Source of the DNA: Achromobacter spanius
GTDB taxonomy: Bacteria; Pseudomonadota; Gammaproteobacteria; Burkholderiales; Burkholderiaceae_B
Reading direction: 5' to 3'
NCBI RefSeq assembly: GCF_002812705.1
Contig: NZ_CP025030.1
Coordinates: 3,906,001-3,970,000, forward strand
Length of the DNA: 64,000 bases
This document shows, in pieces, positions 17,405 to 25,240 of this stretch. A program made the translations under genes and the position numbers. The notes under the pieces were generated by a model. It did not search any database. It saw nothing but the letters and a program-made list of their open reading frames with translations, and had not been told where the DNA came from. Position 1 is the first letter of the stretch, and each line of letters starts with the position of its first letter.

Positions 17405-18334
17405 ATGATCGCCATGGTCACTCTCAACTACAAACATCTGCGCTATTTCTGGGTAGTCGCCAAGGCTGGCAGCATTGCCCGCGCGGCACAGCAATTGCAG
17501 CGCACGCCTCAATCGATCAGCGGCCAATTGCAAGATTTGGAAGACGCGCTGGGGTCCGCGCTGTTCCGACGGGTGGGGCGGGGGCTTGAACTCACGGACA
17601 TCGGCCGCCGCACACTGCAATACGCGGATCGCATCTTCACCCTGGGCGACGAATTGCTGGACGATCTGCGTAACCGCCCCGCGCGGCAAACCCTGGATTT
17701 CAGGCTGGGCATTGCCGAAGGCGTACCCAAATCGCTGGTGTACCGGATGATCGAGCCGGTGTTGCAGTTGGAAGAGAACGTGCGGCTGATCTGCCGTGAA
17801 GGGCGGCTGGCCTTTTTGCTGGCGGACCTGGCGGTACACCGTTACGACATGGTGATTGCCGACCGCCCGATGCCGAGTCATCTGAACGTGCGCGGTTTTA
17901 GCCACTTGCTGGGCGAAAGCAGCCTGACGTTCTTTGGCGCGCCCGCCTTGCTGGAACAGTTGCCGGGCCGCTTTCCGAAGATGCTGGACCAGGCGCCTTT
18001 CCTGTTGCCGGGCGAAGACGCGGCGATTCGCCTGCGGCTGCTGCAATGGTTTGACGAACACAATATCCGCCCGCGCATCGTGGGCGAATTTGATGACAGC
18101 GCCTTGCTGAATGCCTTCGGCCAAACCGGGGTGGGCCTGTTCGCCGCGCCGACCGCCACGGCCGCCTTTCTGGTCAAGCAGTACCGGGTGCGCTCCATCG
18201 GCAGCGCCCGCGCCGTCAAGGAACAGCTTTACGCGCTGACCACCGAACGGCAGTTGCAGCACCCGGCCATCATTGCGCTGCGCAAGGCGGCGCAGGAGGA
18301 CATCTTCGGCGCGTCAACGCCGGGGCGTGGGTAA
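17405..18334 (+). CDS. LysR-family regulator resembling NhaR
   Basis: 309 residues. It resembles E. coli NhaR along its length rather than generic LysR proteins: LNYKHLRYFWVVAKAGSIARAA, QRTPQSISGQLQDLEDALG, RRVGRGLELTDIGRR, then VGEFDDSALLNAFGQTGVGLFAAPT near the C-terminus. NhaR senses Na+ and pH and activates a Na+/H+ antiporter. Here the divergent partner is the TerC/Usp pair, which suggests ion or pH control of those genes (inference). Start may be ATG 17405 or ATG 17414. Confidence 0.88.
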   Translation: MIAMVTLNYKHLRYFWVVAKAGSIARAAQQLQRTPQSISGQLQDLEDALGSALFRRVGRGLELTDIGRRTLQYADRIFTLGDELLDDLRNRPARQTLDFRLGIAEGVPKSLVYRMIEPVLQLEENVRLICREGRLAFLLADLAVHRYDMVIADRPMPSHLNVRGFSHLLGESSLTFFGAPALLEQLPGRFPKMLDQAPFLLPGEDAAIRLRLLQWFDEHNIRPRIVGEFDDSALLNAFGQTGVGLFAAPTATAAFLVKQYRVRSIGSARAVKEQLYALTTERQLQHPAIIALRKAAQEDIFGASTPGRG

Positions 18335-18378
18335 ACGCAAGCACGTAGGCAAAACGTCAGCGCGTGGGCGCCGGCGGG

Positions 18379-19068
18379 TCAGGCAGCCAACACGTAGTCG
18401 GGGTAGCGTTTGCAGATCTCGGCCACCTGGCTCAAGGTGCCGGACAGATGTTCGCGCAGCACCTGCTGCGCCCGCGCGGGCTCTTGCGCCCGGATCGCAT
18501 CCAGCAAGCGTTGATGGTCGTCCATGATGCGTTCGGCCTTGCCGGCTTCGGGCAGATGCAGCCGGCGCAGGCGGTCCAGATGGCCACTGTAGCGCTGCTC
18601 AAGCTCCCATAGGCTCGTCACACCCGCGGCAATGTGCATGTCGCGGTGAAAGGCCTGGTCGGCGTCGATGAACTGCTGGTATTCGCCATTGGCGTGGCTG
18701 ATGCGTTGCAGGTCGATGCTGGTTTGCAGGCGCTTGTGCAAGGCCGCGTCGGACTGCTGCGCCAGCAAGTGCACGATTTCCAGCTCCAGCGATTGCCGCA
18801 GAAAGTGCGCCTGGCGCGCGGCGGGAATGTCGATGCGGCTGACCACCGTGGTGTGCTGCGGGTAGATCTCGACCAGCGCCTCTTCGGCCAGCCGCATCAG
18901 CGCGTCGCGGATGGGGGTTTGGCTCAGGCCATAGCTTTCAGCCAGCGTCACGCGCGACAGCGGGGCGCCGGGCGCGAGTTCCAGCGATACGATCTGTTCG
19001 CGTAGATGTTCGAAGACCTGGGGCGCGGCGTGGCGCGAGCGGTCCAGTCTGAGCTTGGGGCTTTGCAT
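18379..19068 (-). CDS. GntR-family regulator, FCD (FadR/VanR) subfamily
   Basis: 229 residues from ATG 19068, with an alternative GTG at 19122. The winged helix (QVFEHLREQIVSLELAPGAPLSRVTLAESYGLSQTPIRDALMRLAEE) is followed by an all-helical FCD ligand domain with metal-type residues: D and H in DADQAFHRDMHIAAG, H in DDHQRLLDAI and H in REHLSG. Such domains bind small carboxylic acids. It is divergent from the dehydratase operon, and a perfect palindrome lies between them, so it most likely represses that operon and itself. Confidence 0.9.
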   Translation of the reverse strand: MQSPKLRLDRSRHAAPQVFEHLREQIVSLELAPGAPLSRVTLAESYGLSQTPIRDALMRLAEEALVEIYPQHTTVVSRIDIPAARQAHFLRQSLELEIVHLLAQQSDAALHKRLQTSIDLQRISHANGEYQQFIDADQAFHRDMHIAAGVTSLWELEQRYSGHLDRLRRLHLPEAGKAERIMDDHQRLLDAIRAQEPARAQQVLREHLSGTLSQVAEICKRYPDYVLAA

Positions 19069-19132
19069 CAGGGGGCCTGACGGGAGTACGGTAGGAAAGC
19101 CCGCAGTGTAGCGGGTTTTCACCTAGCTGACG

Positions 19133-19148
19133 CACTAATGTATTAGTG
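19133..19148. promoter_or_regulatory. Perfect 16-bp palindrome, GntR operator candidate
   Basis: CACTAAT-GT-ATTAGTG is a perfect 7-2-7 inverted repeat, AT-rich in a GC-rich region and located exactly between the divergent GntR and dehydratase genes. FCD-type GntR proteins bind short palindromes of this size. Confidence 0.7.
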
Positions 19149-19201
19149 TTTAAATGGCTCCATTCCACCCTGTCATTGCTCCCAATTCCCCCATACCCCC
19201 T

Positions 19202-20932
19202 ATGAAACGTACCTACGAAAGTCTGCGCAGCGCCGCCTGGATGGCCAAGGACGACCTGCGTTCGTTCGGCCATCGGTCCCGCATGATGCAAATGGGCTAT
19301 GCCCCGGACGATTGGGTCGGCCGGCCTATCATCGCCATCATCAACACCTGGTCCGACCTGAACCCCTGTCACAGCCACTTCAAGCAGCGCGTGGAAGACG
19401 TGAAGCGCGGCGTGTTCCAGGCGGGCGGGTTTCCGGTGGAGCTGCCGGCGATTTCGGTGTCGGAATCGTTCGTGAAACCCACCACCATGCTTTATCGCAA
19501 CTTCCTGGCCATGGAAACCGAAGAGCTGCTGCGCAGCCATCCGGTGGATGGCGCGGTGCTGATGGGCGGTTGCGACAAGACCACGCCGGGCCTGCTCATG
19601 GGCGCCATCAGCGCCGGGCTGCCGTGCGTGTACGTGCCCGCCGGCCCCATGCTGCGCGGCAACTGGAAGGGCAAGATCCTCGGCTCGGGCTCTGATGCCT
19701 GGAAGCTTTGGGACGAGCGCCGCGCCGGCAAGATCACCCAGGAACAATGGACCGAAGTGGAAGGGGGCATTGCCCGCAGCTACGGCACCTGCATGACGAT
19801 GGGCACGGCCAGCACCATGACCGCCATCGCCGAATCCATCGGCATGACGCTGCCGGGCGCCTCCTCGATACCGGCTGCCGACGTCGGCCACATGCGCATG
19901 TCCGCCGAATGCGGCCGCCGCGTGGTGGAAATGGTCTGGGACGACCTGACCCCCCAGCGCATCCTGAGCATGGCTTCGTTCAAGAACGCCATCAACGTGG
20001 CCATGGCCATGGGCTGTTCCACCAACGCCATCATTCACCTGGTGGCCATGTCGCGCCGCGCCGGCCATGCCGTGGGCCTGGAAGATTTCGATGCCGCCAG
20101 CCGCAAGGTGCCGGTCATTGCGAACATCCGGCCCAGCGGTGACACCTATCTGATGGAAGACTTCTATTACGCGGGCGGCTTGCCGGCGTTGATGACGCGC
20201 CTGGAAGGCCACCTGGACCTGTCGGCCATGACCGTGACCGGCAAGACGCTGGGCGAGAACATCGCCGGCGCCGAGGTCTATAACGACGACGTGATCCGCA
20301 AGCTGGACACCGCCATCTACGACGAAGGCGCGCTGGCCGTGCTGCGCGGCAATATCGCGCCGGACGGCTGCGTCATCAAGCCCAGCGCCTGCGCGCCGCA
20401 GTTCTTGCAGCACACCGGCCCGGCGCTGGTGTTCGACGACTACCCCAGCATGAAGGCCGCGGTGGACGACGAAAACCTGGACGTCACGCCGGAACACATC
20501 ATGATCCTGCGCAACGCCGGGCCGCAAGGCGGCCCCGGCATGCCGGAGTGGGGCATGCTGCCGATTCCCACCAAGCTGGTGAAGCAGGGCGTGCGCGACA
20601 TGCTGCGCCTGTCCGACGCCCGCATGAGCGGCACCAGCTACGGCGCCTGCATTCTGCATGCCGCGCCCGAATCGTATGTGGGCGGACCGCTGGCGTTCGT
20701 CAAGACGGGTGACCTGATCACGGTCGATGTGCCGGCCCGCAGCATCCACCTGAACATCAGCGACGAAGAACTCGCCGCTCGCCGCGCCGCCTGGACGCCG
20801 CCGCCCAAGCGCTACGAGCGCGGCTACGGCTGGATGTATTCCAAGCACATCCTGCAAGCCAACGACGGCTGCGATTTCGATTTTCTGGAAACCGAGTTTG
20901 GCGCACCCGTGCCCGAGCCCGAGATTTTCTAA
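19202..20932 (+). CDS. IlvD/Edd-family dehydratase, sugar-acid (aldonate) type
   Basis: 576 residues from ATG 19202. A longer frame starts at 19154, only six bases past the palindrome, and is less likely. The three iron-sulfur cysteines of the family are present in SDLNPCHSHFK, MGGCDKTTPG and SYGTCMTMG. The length and features resemble L-arabinonate/D-xylonate-type dehydratases more than IlvD itself (KRTYESLRSAAW start; late SDARMSGTSYGACILHAAPES). It would convert a sugar acid to its 2-keto-3-deoxy derivative. It leads an operon with an RraA-like aldolase (46-bp gap) and a Bug receptor, which supports a sugar-acid catabolic role. The exact substrate is unknown. Confidence 0.87.
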   Translation: MKRTYESLRSAAWMAKDDLRSFGHRSRMMQMGYAPDDWVGRPIIAIINTWSDLNPCHSHFKQRVEDVKRGVFQAGGFPVELPAISVSESFVKPTTMLYRNFLAMETEELLRSHPVDGAVLMGGCDKTTPGLLMGAISAGLPCVYVPAGPMLRGNWKGKILGSGSDAWKLWDERRAGKITQEQWTEVEGGIARSYGTCMTMGTASTMTAIAESIGMTLPGASSIPAADVGHMRMSAECGRRVVEMVWDDLTPQRILSMASFKNAINVAMAMGCSTNAIIHLVAMSRRAGHAVGLEDFDAASRKVPVIANIRPSGDTYLMEDFYYAGGLPALMTRLEGHLDLSAMTVTGKTLGENIAGAEVYNDDVIRKLDTAIYDEGALAVLRGNIAPDGCVIKPSACAPQFLQHTGPALVFDDYPSMKAAVDDENLDVTPEHIMILRNAGPQGGPGMPEWGMLPIPTKLVKQGVRDMLRLSDARMSGTSYGACILHAAPESYVGGPLAFVKTGDLITVDVPARSIHLNISDEELAARRAAWTPPPKRYERGYGWMYSKHILQANDGCDFDFLETEFGAPVPEPEIF

Positions 20933-20978
20933 GCCTGGTTTCTTATTCCTTGTTCCTTGCCTATTGCCCGGAGCCATC

Positions 20979-21698
20979 GTGTCCCAAATGAATCCCGAAA
21001 CCCGTGCCCGCCTGTCAGGCATCAGCACGGCCACCCTGTGCACCGCCTTGTTCAAGCGCGGCCTGCGCAACCAGTTCATCCAGGACGTGCGTCCGCTGAA
21101 CGCCAATCTGCCCAATATGGTCGGCCCGGCGTTCACCCTGCGCTACATCCCGGCCCGCGAAGACCTGAACACCATCAAGGTGTTTGAAGACCGCTCGCAT
21201 CCGCAGCGCGTGGCCGTCGAAACCTGCCCGGAAGGCGCGGTGCTGGTCATGGACAGCCGCAAGGACGCGCGCGCCGCGTCCGCCGGTTCCATCCTGATCA
21301 CGCGCCTGATGAAGCGCGGCGTGGCGGGCGTGGTCACTGACGGCGGCTTTCGCGATTCCCCGGAGATCGCCGAACTCGGCTTCGCTGCCTATCACCAGCG
21401 CCCGTCGGCCCCCACCAACCTGACCTTGCATCAGGCGCTGGACATCAACGAACCCATTGGCTGCGGCGACGTGGCGGTGTGGCCCGGCGACATCGTCGTG
21501 GGCGACCGTGAAGGCGTGGTGGTGATTCCGGCGCATCTGGCCGACGAGATCTCGATCGAAGCGGTGGAGATGACCGCCTTCGAAGACTTCGTGACCAGCC
21601 AGGTGCAGCAGGGCGCGTCCATCCTGGGCCTGTACCCGCCCACCGACCCGGGCACCAAAGACAAATTCGCCGCCTGGCGCAAAGAACAAGGCCGTTGA
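20979..21698 (+). CDS. RraA-family protein, probable HMG/CHA-type aldolase
   Basis: 239 residues, starting at GTG 20979 with GGAG 6-9 nt upstream; an in-frame ATG follows at 20988. It contains the RraA fold motifs: LCTALFKRGLRNQFI, GAVLVMDSRKDARAASAGSILITRLMKRGVAGVVTDGGFRDS and GDIVVGDREGVVVIPAHLADEI. The G-x2-R-D style Mg2+-oxaloacid site (GGFRDS, and the Arg and Asp in VVGDREG) is like that of 4-hydroxy-4-methyl-2-oxoglutarate/4-carboxy-4-hydroxy-2-oxoadipate aldolases. In this operon it is a better candidate for an aldolase or decarboxylase acting on a keto-acid than for an RNase E regulator. Confidence 0.82.
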   Translation: MSQMNPETRARLSGISTATLCTALFKRGLRNQFIQDVRPLNANLPNMVGPAFTLRYIPAREDLNTIKVFEDRSHPQRVAVETCPEGAVLVMDSRKDARAASAGSILITRLMKRGVAGVVTDGGFRDSPEIAELGFAAYHQRPSAPTNLTLHQALDINEPIGCGDVAVWPGDIVVGDREGVVVIPAHLADEISIEAVEMTAFEDFVTSQVQQGASILGLYPPTDPGTKDKFAAWRKEQGR

Positions 21699-21767
21699 GC
21701 TTTGCCGCCGGCCGCCCGGCCGGCGATCCATACCTATAAGTCTATAAATCAAGGCAGGAGACAATCC

Positions 21768-22754
21768 ATGAATACGCAACGACGCAGCGCGTTGTGCGCG
21801 CTGCTGGCCGGCGCCCTGTGCGCACTGGCCATGCCCGCCAGCGCCGCCGACTGGCCCGCGCAAAAGCCCATTTCCTATGTGGTGCCGTTTACCGTGGGCG
21901 GTTCCACCGACGTGGTCGGCCGCGTGCTGGCTCAGAAGCTGGGCGACCGCCTGCACCAGAACGTCATCGTTGAAAACAAGCCCGGCGCGGCCGGCGGCAT
22001 CGGCGCCACCTACGTGGCCAAGGCCGCGCCCGACGGCTACACGCTGTTTGGCGGCACCATCAGCACGCACGCCATCAACGCCAGCCTGTACAAGAATCTG
22101 AAGTACGACCCGGTCAAGGATTTCGAGCCGGTGTCGCTGATTGCCTACCTGCCCAACGTGCTGCTGGTGGACCCGAACCTGGGCGTGAATTCGGTGGCTG
22201 ACTTGATCGCGCTGCTCAAGCGCGACCCCAACAAGCGCACCTTCGCGTCGTCTGGCGCGGGCACGTCCACGCACCTGGCCGGTGAGTTGTTTTCCAGCAT
22301 GATCGGCGTGCCGCTCACGCACGTGCCGTACAAGGGTACGCCGCCCGCCATGGTGGACGTGTCGTCCGGCTCGGTCACTTTCATGTTCGACCAGATGACG
22401 GCCGCGCTGCCGCTGCTGCAAACCGGCAAGCTGAAACTGCTGGCCGTCACCACCAAGGACCGTATCGCGCTGGCGCCTGAGGTGCCCACGATGCAGGAAG
22501 CCGGCGTGCCGGGCTTCCAGATGGCGTCCTGGCAGGCCGTCTACGCGCCCAAGGGCACGCCCAAGCCGATCCTGGACAAGCTGGCGGCCGAAATTGCCGT
22601 CATCCTGAAAGAGCCGGACGTGCAGGAGAAACTGGGCAAGACCATGGGCATGGAACTCGTGGGCAGTACGCCCGACCAACTGCGCGCGCTGATGGCCACC
22701 GAAATTCCGCGCTGGGCGGAAGTGGTGAAAAAGTCCGGGGCAACGGTGGAGTAA
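21768..22754 (+). CDS. Bug/TctC-family periplasmic receptor
   Basis: 328 residues with a signal peptide ending ALAMPASAA. Family motifs are YVVPFTVGGSTDVVGR, VIVENKPGAAGGIGATYVAKAAPDGYTL, the APEVPTMQEAGVPGF hinge region and a 'THVPYKGTPPAM' loop. GGCAGGAG lies 9 nt before the ATG. Bug proteins bind carboxylates in the periplasm and usually deliver them to TctAB; no TctA or TctB gene is in the window. Third gene of the GntR-controlled operon, so it probably binds the sugar acid or a product of the dehydratase pathway. Confidence 0.93.
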   Translation: MNTQRRSALCALLAGALCALAMPASAADWPAQKPISYVVPFTVGGSTDVVGRVLAQKLGDRLHQNVIVENKPGAAGGIGATYVAKAAPDGYTLFGGTISTHAINASLYKNLKYDPVKDFEPVSLIAYLPNVLLVDPNLGVNSVADLIALLKRDPNKRTFASSGAGTSTHLAGELFSSMIGVPLTHVPYKGTPPAMVDVSSGSVTFMFDQMTAALPLLQTGKLKLLAVTTKDRIALAPEVPTMQEAGVPGFQMASWQAVYAPKGTPKPILDKLAAEIAVILKEPDVQEKLGKTMGMELVGSTPDQLRALMATEIPRWAEVVKKSGATVE

Positions 22755-22803
22755 TCCATGGTGGCATGAGCAAGGTTGGAATAACTTCTGCTTAAGGCAT
22801 GGC

Positions 22804-22843
22804 AAAACGCCCACGTGCACGCAAGTGCGACGTGGGCGTTTTT
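22804..22843. terminator. Strong bidirectional terminator
   Basis: AAAACGCCCACGT pairs with ACGTGGGCGTTTT, with an inner GCAC/GTGC pairing, a bulged G and a GCAA tetraloop. The A-run on one side and T-run on the other let it act for both convergent Bug genes. Confidence 0.92.
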
Positions 22844-22860
22844 ACATGGGAGGCCAGGTC

Positions 22861-23847
22861 TTAATTGACCTTGATGTTCCGTTCCTTCACCAGCGTCTTC
22901 CACTGCGCCGTTTCCTTGGCCAGATGATCGCGCAGGGCCTCCGGCGAGCCGCCGATGGATTCCGCGCCGATTGAATCCAGTGTGGCGCGGACCTTGGGCT
23001 CGGCCAGCGCCACGCGCATGGCTTCGTTCAGCTTGGCCACCACTTCCGGTGGCGTGCCGGCGGGGGCGAAGGCCGCGAACCAGGGCATCAGCTCGTAGCC
23101 CGCCACGCCGGCTTCCTGCATGGTGGGCACGTCGGGCAGGGCGGCGGAGCGCTTGGCGGTGGTCACGCCCAGCGCGCGCAGCTTGCCCGTGGCAATGTGC
23201 GGCTTGGCCGACGTGATGCTATCGAACATGTAGTCCACCTGCCCGCCCAAGAGGTCGGCCACGGCGGGGCCGCTGCCCTTGTAGGGCACGTGCAGCATCT
23301 CCACGCCCGTCATGGACACGAACAATTCGCCCGCCAGGTGGATGGACGTGCCGACGCCCGCCGAGGCGTAGGTGTAGTGATTGGGCTGGGCCTTCGCCTT
23401 GGCAATGACGTCCGCCACGCTGGTGGCGCCGGTGCGCTGGGGGTTGGTGACCAGCACGTTGGGCACCACGGCCAGCAGCGAGATCGGGGCGAAGTCCTTG
23501 ATGGGGTCGTAGTTCAGGTCGGCGTACAAGGCCGGGTTCACGGCCATGCCGTTGGCCACGATCAGGATCGTGTAGCCGTCGGGCTTGGAGCGCGCCACGC
23601 TGGCCGCGCCGATGTTGCCGCCCGCGCCCGCGCGGTTTTCCACGATGAACGAGGTGTTGAGTTGCTTGCTCATGGATTCGCTCAACGTGCGGGCGATGCT
23701 GTCCATGGCGCCGCCGGGCGGGAAGGGCACTACCCACTTGACCGGGCGGTCTGGATAGCTATCGGCCAGCGCGGCGGACGCGCCGCCCAGCAAGGACATG
23801 GCCAAAATGGCGCGGGCAAAGGGTTTGATCACATGGCGCAGGCGCAT
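22861..23847 (-). CDS. Bug/TctC-family periplasmic receptor, beside catB
   Basis: 328 residues with a signal peptide ending ASAALA. Motifs include VVPFPPGGAMDSIAR, FIVENRAGAGGNIGAASVARSKPDGYT, MLHVPYKGSGPAVADLLGGQ and LPDVPTMQEAGVAGYE. It follows the muconate cycloisomerase gene on the same strand after a 160-bp gap that holds a 10-bp tandem repeat. Co-transcription with catB would point to an aromatic-derived carboxylate as ligand (inference). Confidence 0.92.
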   Translation of the reverse strand: MRLRHVIKPFARAILAMSLLGGASAALADSYPDRPVKWVVPFPPGGAMDSIARTLSESMSKQLNTSFIVENRAGAGGNIGAASVARSKPDGYTILIVANGMAVNPALYADLNYDPIKDFAPISLLAVVPNVLVTNPQRTGATSVADVIAKAKAQPNHYTYASAGVGTSIHLAGELFVSMTGVEMLHVPYKGSGPAVADLLGGQVDYMFDSITSAKPHIATGKLRALGVTTAKRSAALPDVPTMQEAGVAGYELMPWFAAFAPAGTPPEVVAKLNEAMRVALAEPKVRATLDSIGAESIGGSPEALRDHLAKETAQWKTLVKERNIKVN

Positions 23848-23966
23848 GGTTGTCTCCGTGGTGCTTGATAGTGGGTGGGCGCGCTCTTGGCGGCGCGGGC
23901 CCGTCTTGCCGGGTAGTGGGGCGTTATCCGTTATCCGCTAACGGTGCTTAGTGTTTGGTGGTGATC

Positions 23967-24006
23967 GGTAGTGGTCGATAGGGGGCGATAGGGGTCGATA
24001 GTGGCC
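23967..24006. repeat. Four 10-bp tandem units (GATAGKGGKC)
   Basis: GGTAGTGGTC, GATAGGGGGC, GATAGGGGTC and GATAGTGGCC run head to tail and end one base from the catB stop codon at 24008. Function unknown. The 23848-23966 stretch beside it shows only looser echoes of the same motif (for example TTGATAGTGGGTGG). Confidence 0.75.
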
Positions 24007-24007
24007 A

Positions 24008-25132
24008 TCAGCGGTCGCGACGATAGAACTTGAGTTTGTCTTCGTCCAACGTCAACCCCAGACCGGGGCCGTCGGGCAGTTCCAATTCAAAGTCGGCGTA
24101 GCGCGGCGGGTTGGCCACGATGTCGTCCTTCAGCAGCAGGGGGCCGAACAGTTCCGTGCCCCAGGACAGGCGGGGCAGGCAGGCAAAGCCGTGCGCCGAC
24201 GCCACGGACCCCACCGAGCCTTCCAGCATGGTGCCGCCATACAGCGACATGCCGGCCGCGTCGCCCACGGCCGCCGTGCGCAGCATTTCATACAGGCCGC
24301 CGGACTTGGCGATCTTCAAGGCCAGTACATCGGCCGCGCCCTGGCGCGCGATGTCCAGCGCATCTTCCGGGCCGTTGACGGCTTCGTCCGCCATGATGGG
24401 CACCACAAAGCGCGCCGCCAGCCGCGCCATGCCGGCCAGGTTGGCGCGCGGAATGGGTTGTTCGATCAGGTCCACCCCCGCGGCTTCCAGCCGGGCGATG
24501 GCGCCGGCCGCATCGGCTTCGTTCCAGGCCTGGTTCACGTCCACCGTGACGCGGGCGCGGTCGCCCAGCGCCTGCTTGATGCGCGACACATGCGCCACGT
24601 CTTCAGACACGGCGCGGCGTCCCACCTTCAGCTTGAAGGTGTTGTGACGGCGGCTTTGCAGCAGCGACTCGGCTTCCTCGATATCGCGCGCGGTGTCGCC
24701 GCTGGCCAGGGTCCACAGCACGGGCATGCGCTTGCGTACCGCGCCGCCCAGCAGGGTGGACACCGGCACGTTCAGGCGCTTGCCTTGCGCGTCCAGCAGC
24801 GCGGTTTCCAGTGCCGACTTGGCAAAGCGATTGCCGCGCGCCACCTTGTCCAGCCGCTGCATGGCGGCGTGGATGTTGGTGGCGTCGCCGCCCGCCAGCG
24901 CGGGCGCCAGGTAGGTATCGATGGCCAGCTTGATGCCTTCGGGGCTTTCTTCTCCGTAGGACAGGCCGCCGATGGTGGTGGCCTCGCCGATGCCTTCGAT
25001 GCCGTCGCTGCACGTCAGCCGCACAATCACCAGCGTCTGGCGCTGCATGACCGCCATGGCCAGTTGATGGGCGCGGATGGTGGGCAGGTCCACCAGAATG
25101 GCCTGGACCGAAAGAATGCTTGCCGGATTCAT
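24008..25132 (-). CDS. catB: Muconate cycloisomerase (cis,cis-muconate lactonizing enzyme)
   Basis: 374 residues, colinear with Pseudomonas putida CatB. The enolase-superfamily active-site residues fall at the same numbers as in that enzyme: K167 and K169 in FKLKVG, D198 in VDVNQAW, E224 in LIEQP, D249 in MADEAV, K273 in LKIAKSG and E327 in WGTELFG. It converts cis,cis-muconate to (+)-muconolactone in the catechol branch of the beta-ketoadipate pathway. No catA (catechol dioxygenase) or catC (muconolactone isomerase) lies in the window. Divergent from a CatR/BenM-like regulator, 108 bp away. Confidence 0.93.
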   Translation of the reverse strand: MNPASILSVQAILVDLPTIRAHQLAMAVMQRQTLVIVRLTCSDGIEGIGEATTIGGLSYGEESPEGIKLAIDTYLAPALAGGDATNIHAAMQRLDKVARGNRFAKSALETALLDAQGKRLNVPVSTLLGGAVRKRMPVLWTLASGDTARDIEEAESLLQSRRHNTFKLKVGRRAVSEDVAHVSRIKQALGDRARVTVDVNQAWNEADAAGAIARLEAAGVDLIEQPIPRANLAGMARLAARFVVPIMADEAVNGPEDALDIARQGAADVLALKIAKSGGLYEMLRTAAVGDAAGMSLYGGTMLEGSVGSVASAHGFACLPRLSWGTELFGPLLLKDDIVANPPRYADFELELPDGPGLGLTLDEDKLKFYRRDR

Positions 25133-25216
25133 ACTTTTAATGCCAAGGGTTGAGCGATTGATCGCAGTATGGCTTGCGCTTTCCGATCGCGTCCAAGACT
25201 ATATGGGTTTCGATTA

Positions 25217-25231
25217 ATACCTTTAAGGTCT
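25217..25231. promoter_or_regulatory. Candidate CatR/BenM-type operator
   Basis: ATAC-N7-GTCT matches the ATAC-N7-GTAT box known for BenM/CatM with one mismatch. It contains the perfect palindrome ACCTT-T-AAGGT (25219-25229) and lies in the catB/regulator divergent gap, 10 bp before the regulator's ATG. Confidence 0.6.
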
Positions 25232-25240
25232 ATATCAGCC

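Noticed and set aside
18938..21136. 732-residue minus-strand open frame over the dehydratase gene
   Set aside because: The opposite strand carries a full IlvD/Edd enzyme with all cluster cysteines. The antisense product is His/Gly/Ala-rich, as expected of GC-rich shadow frames.
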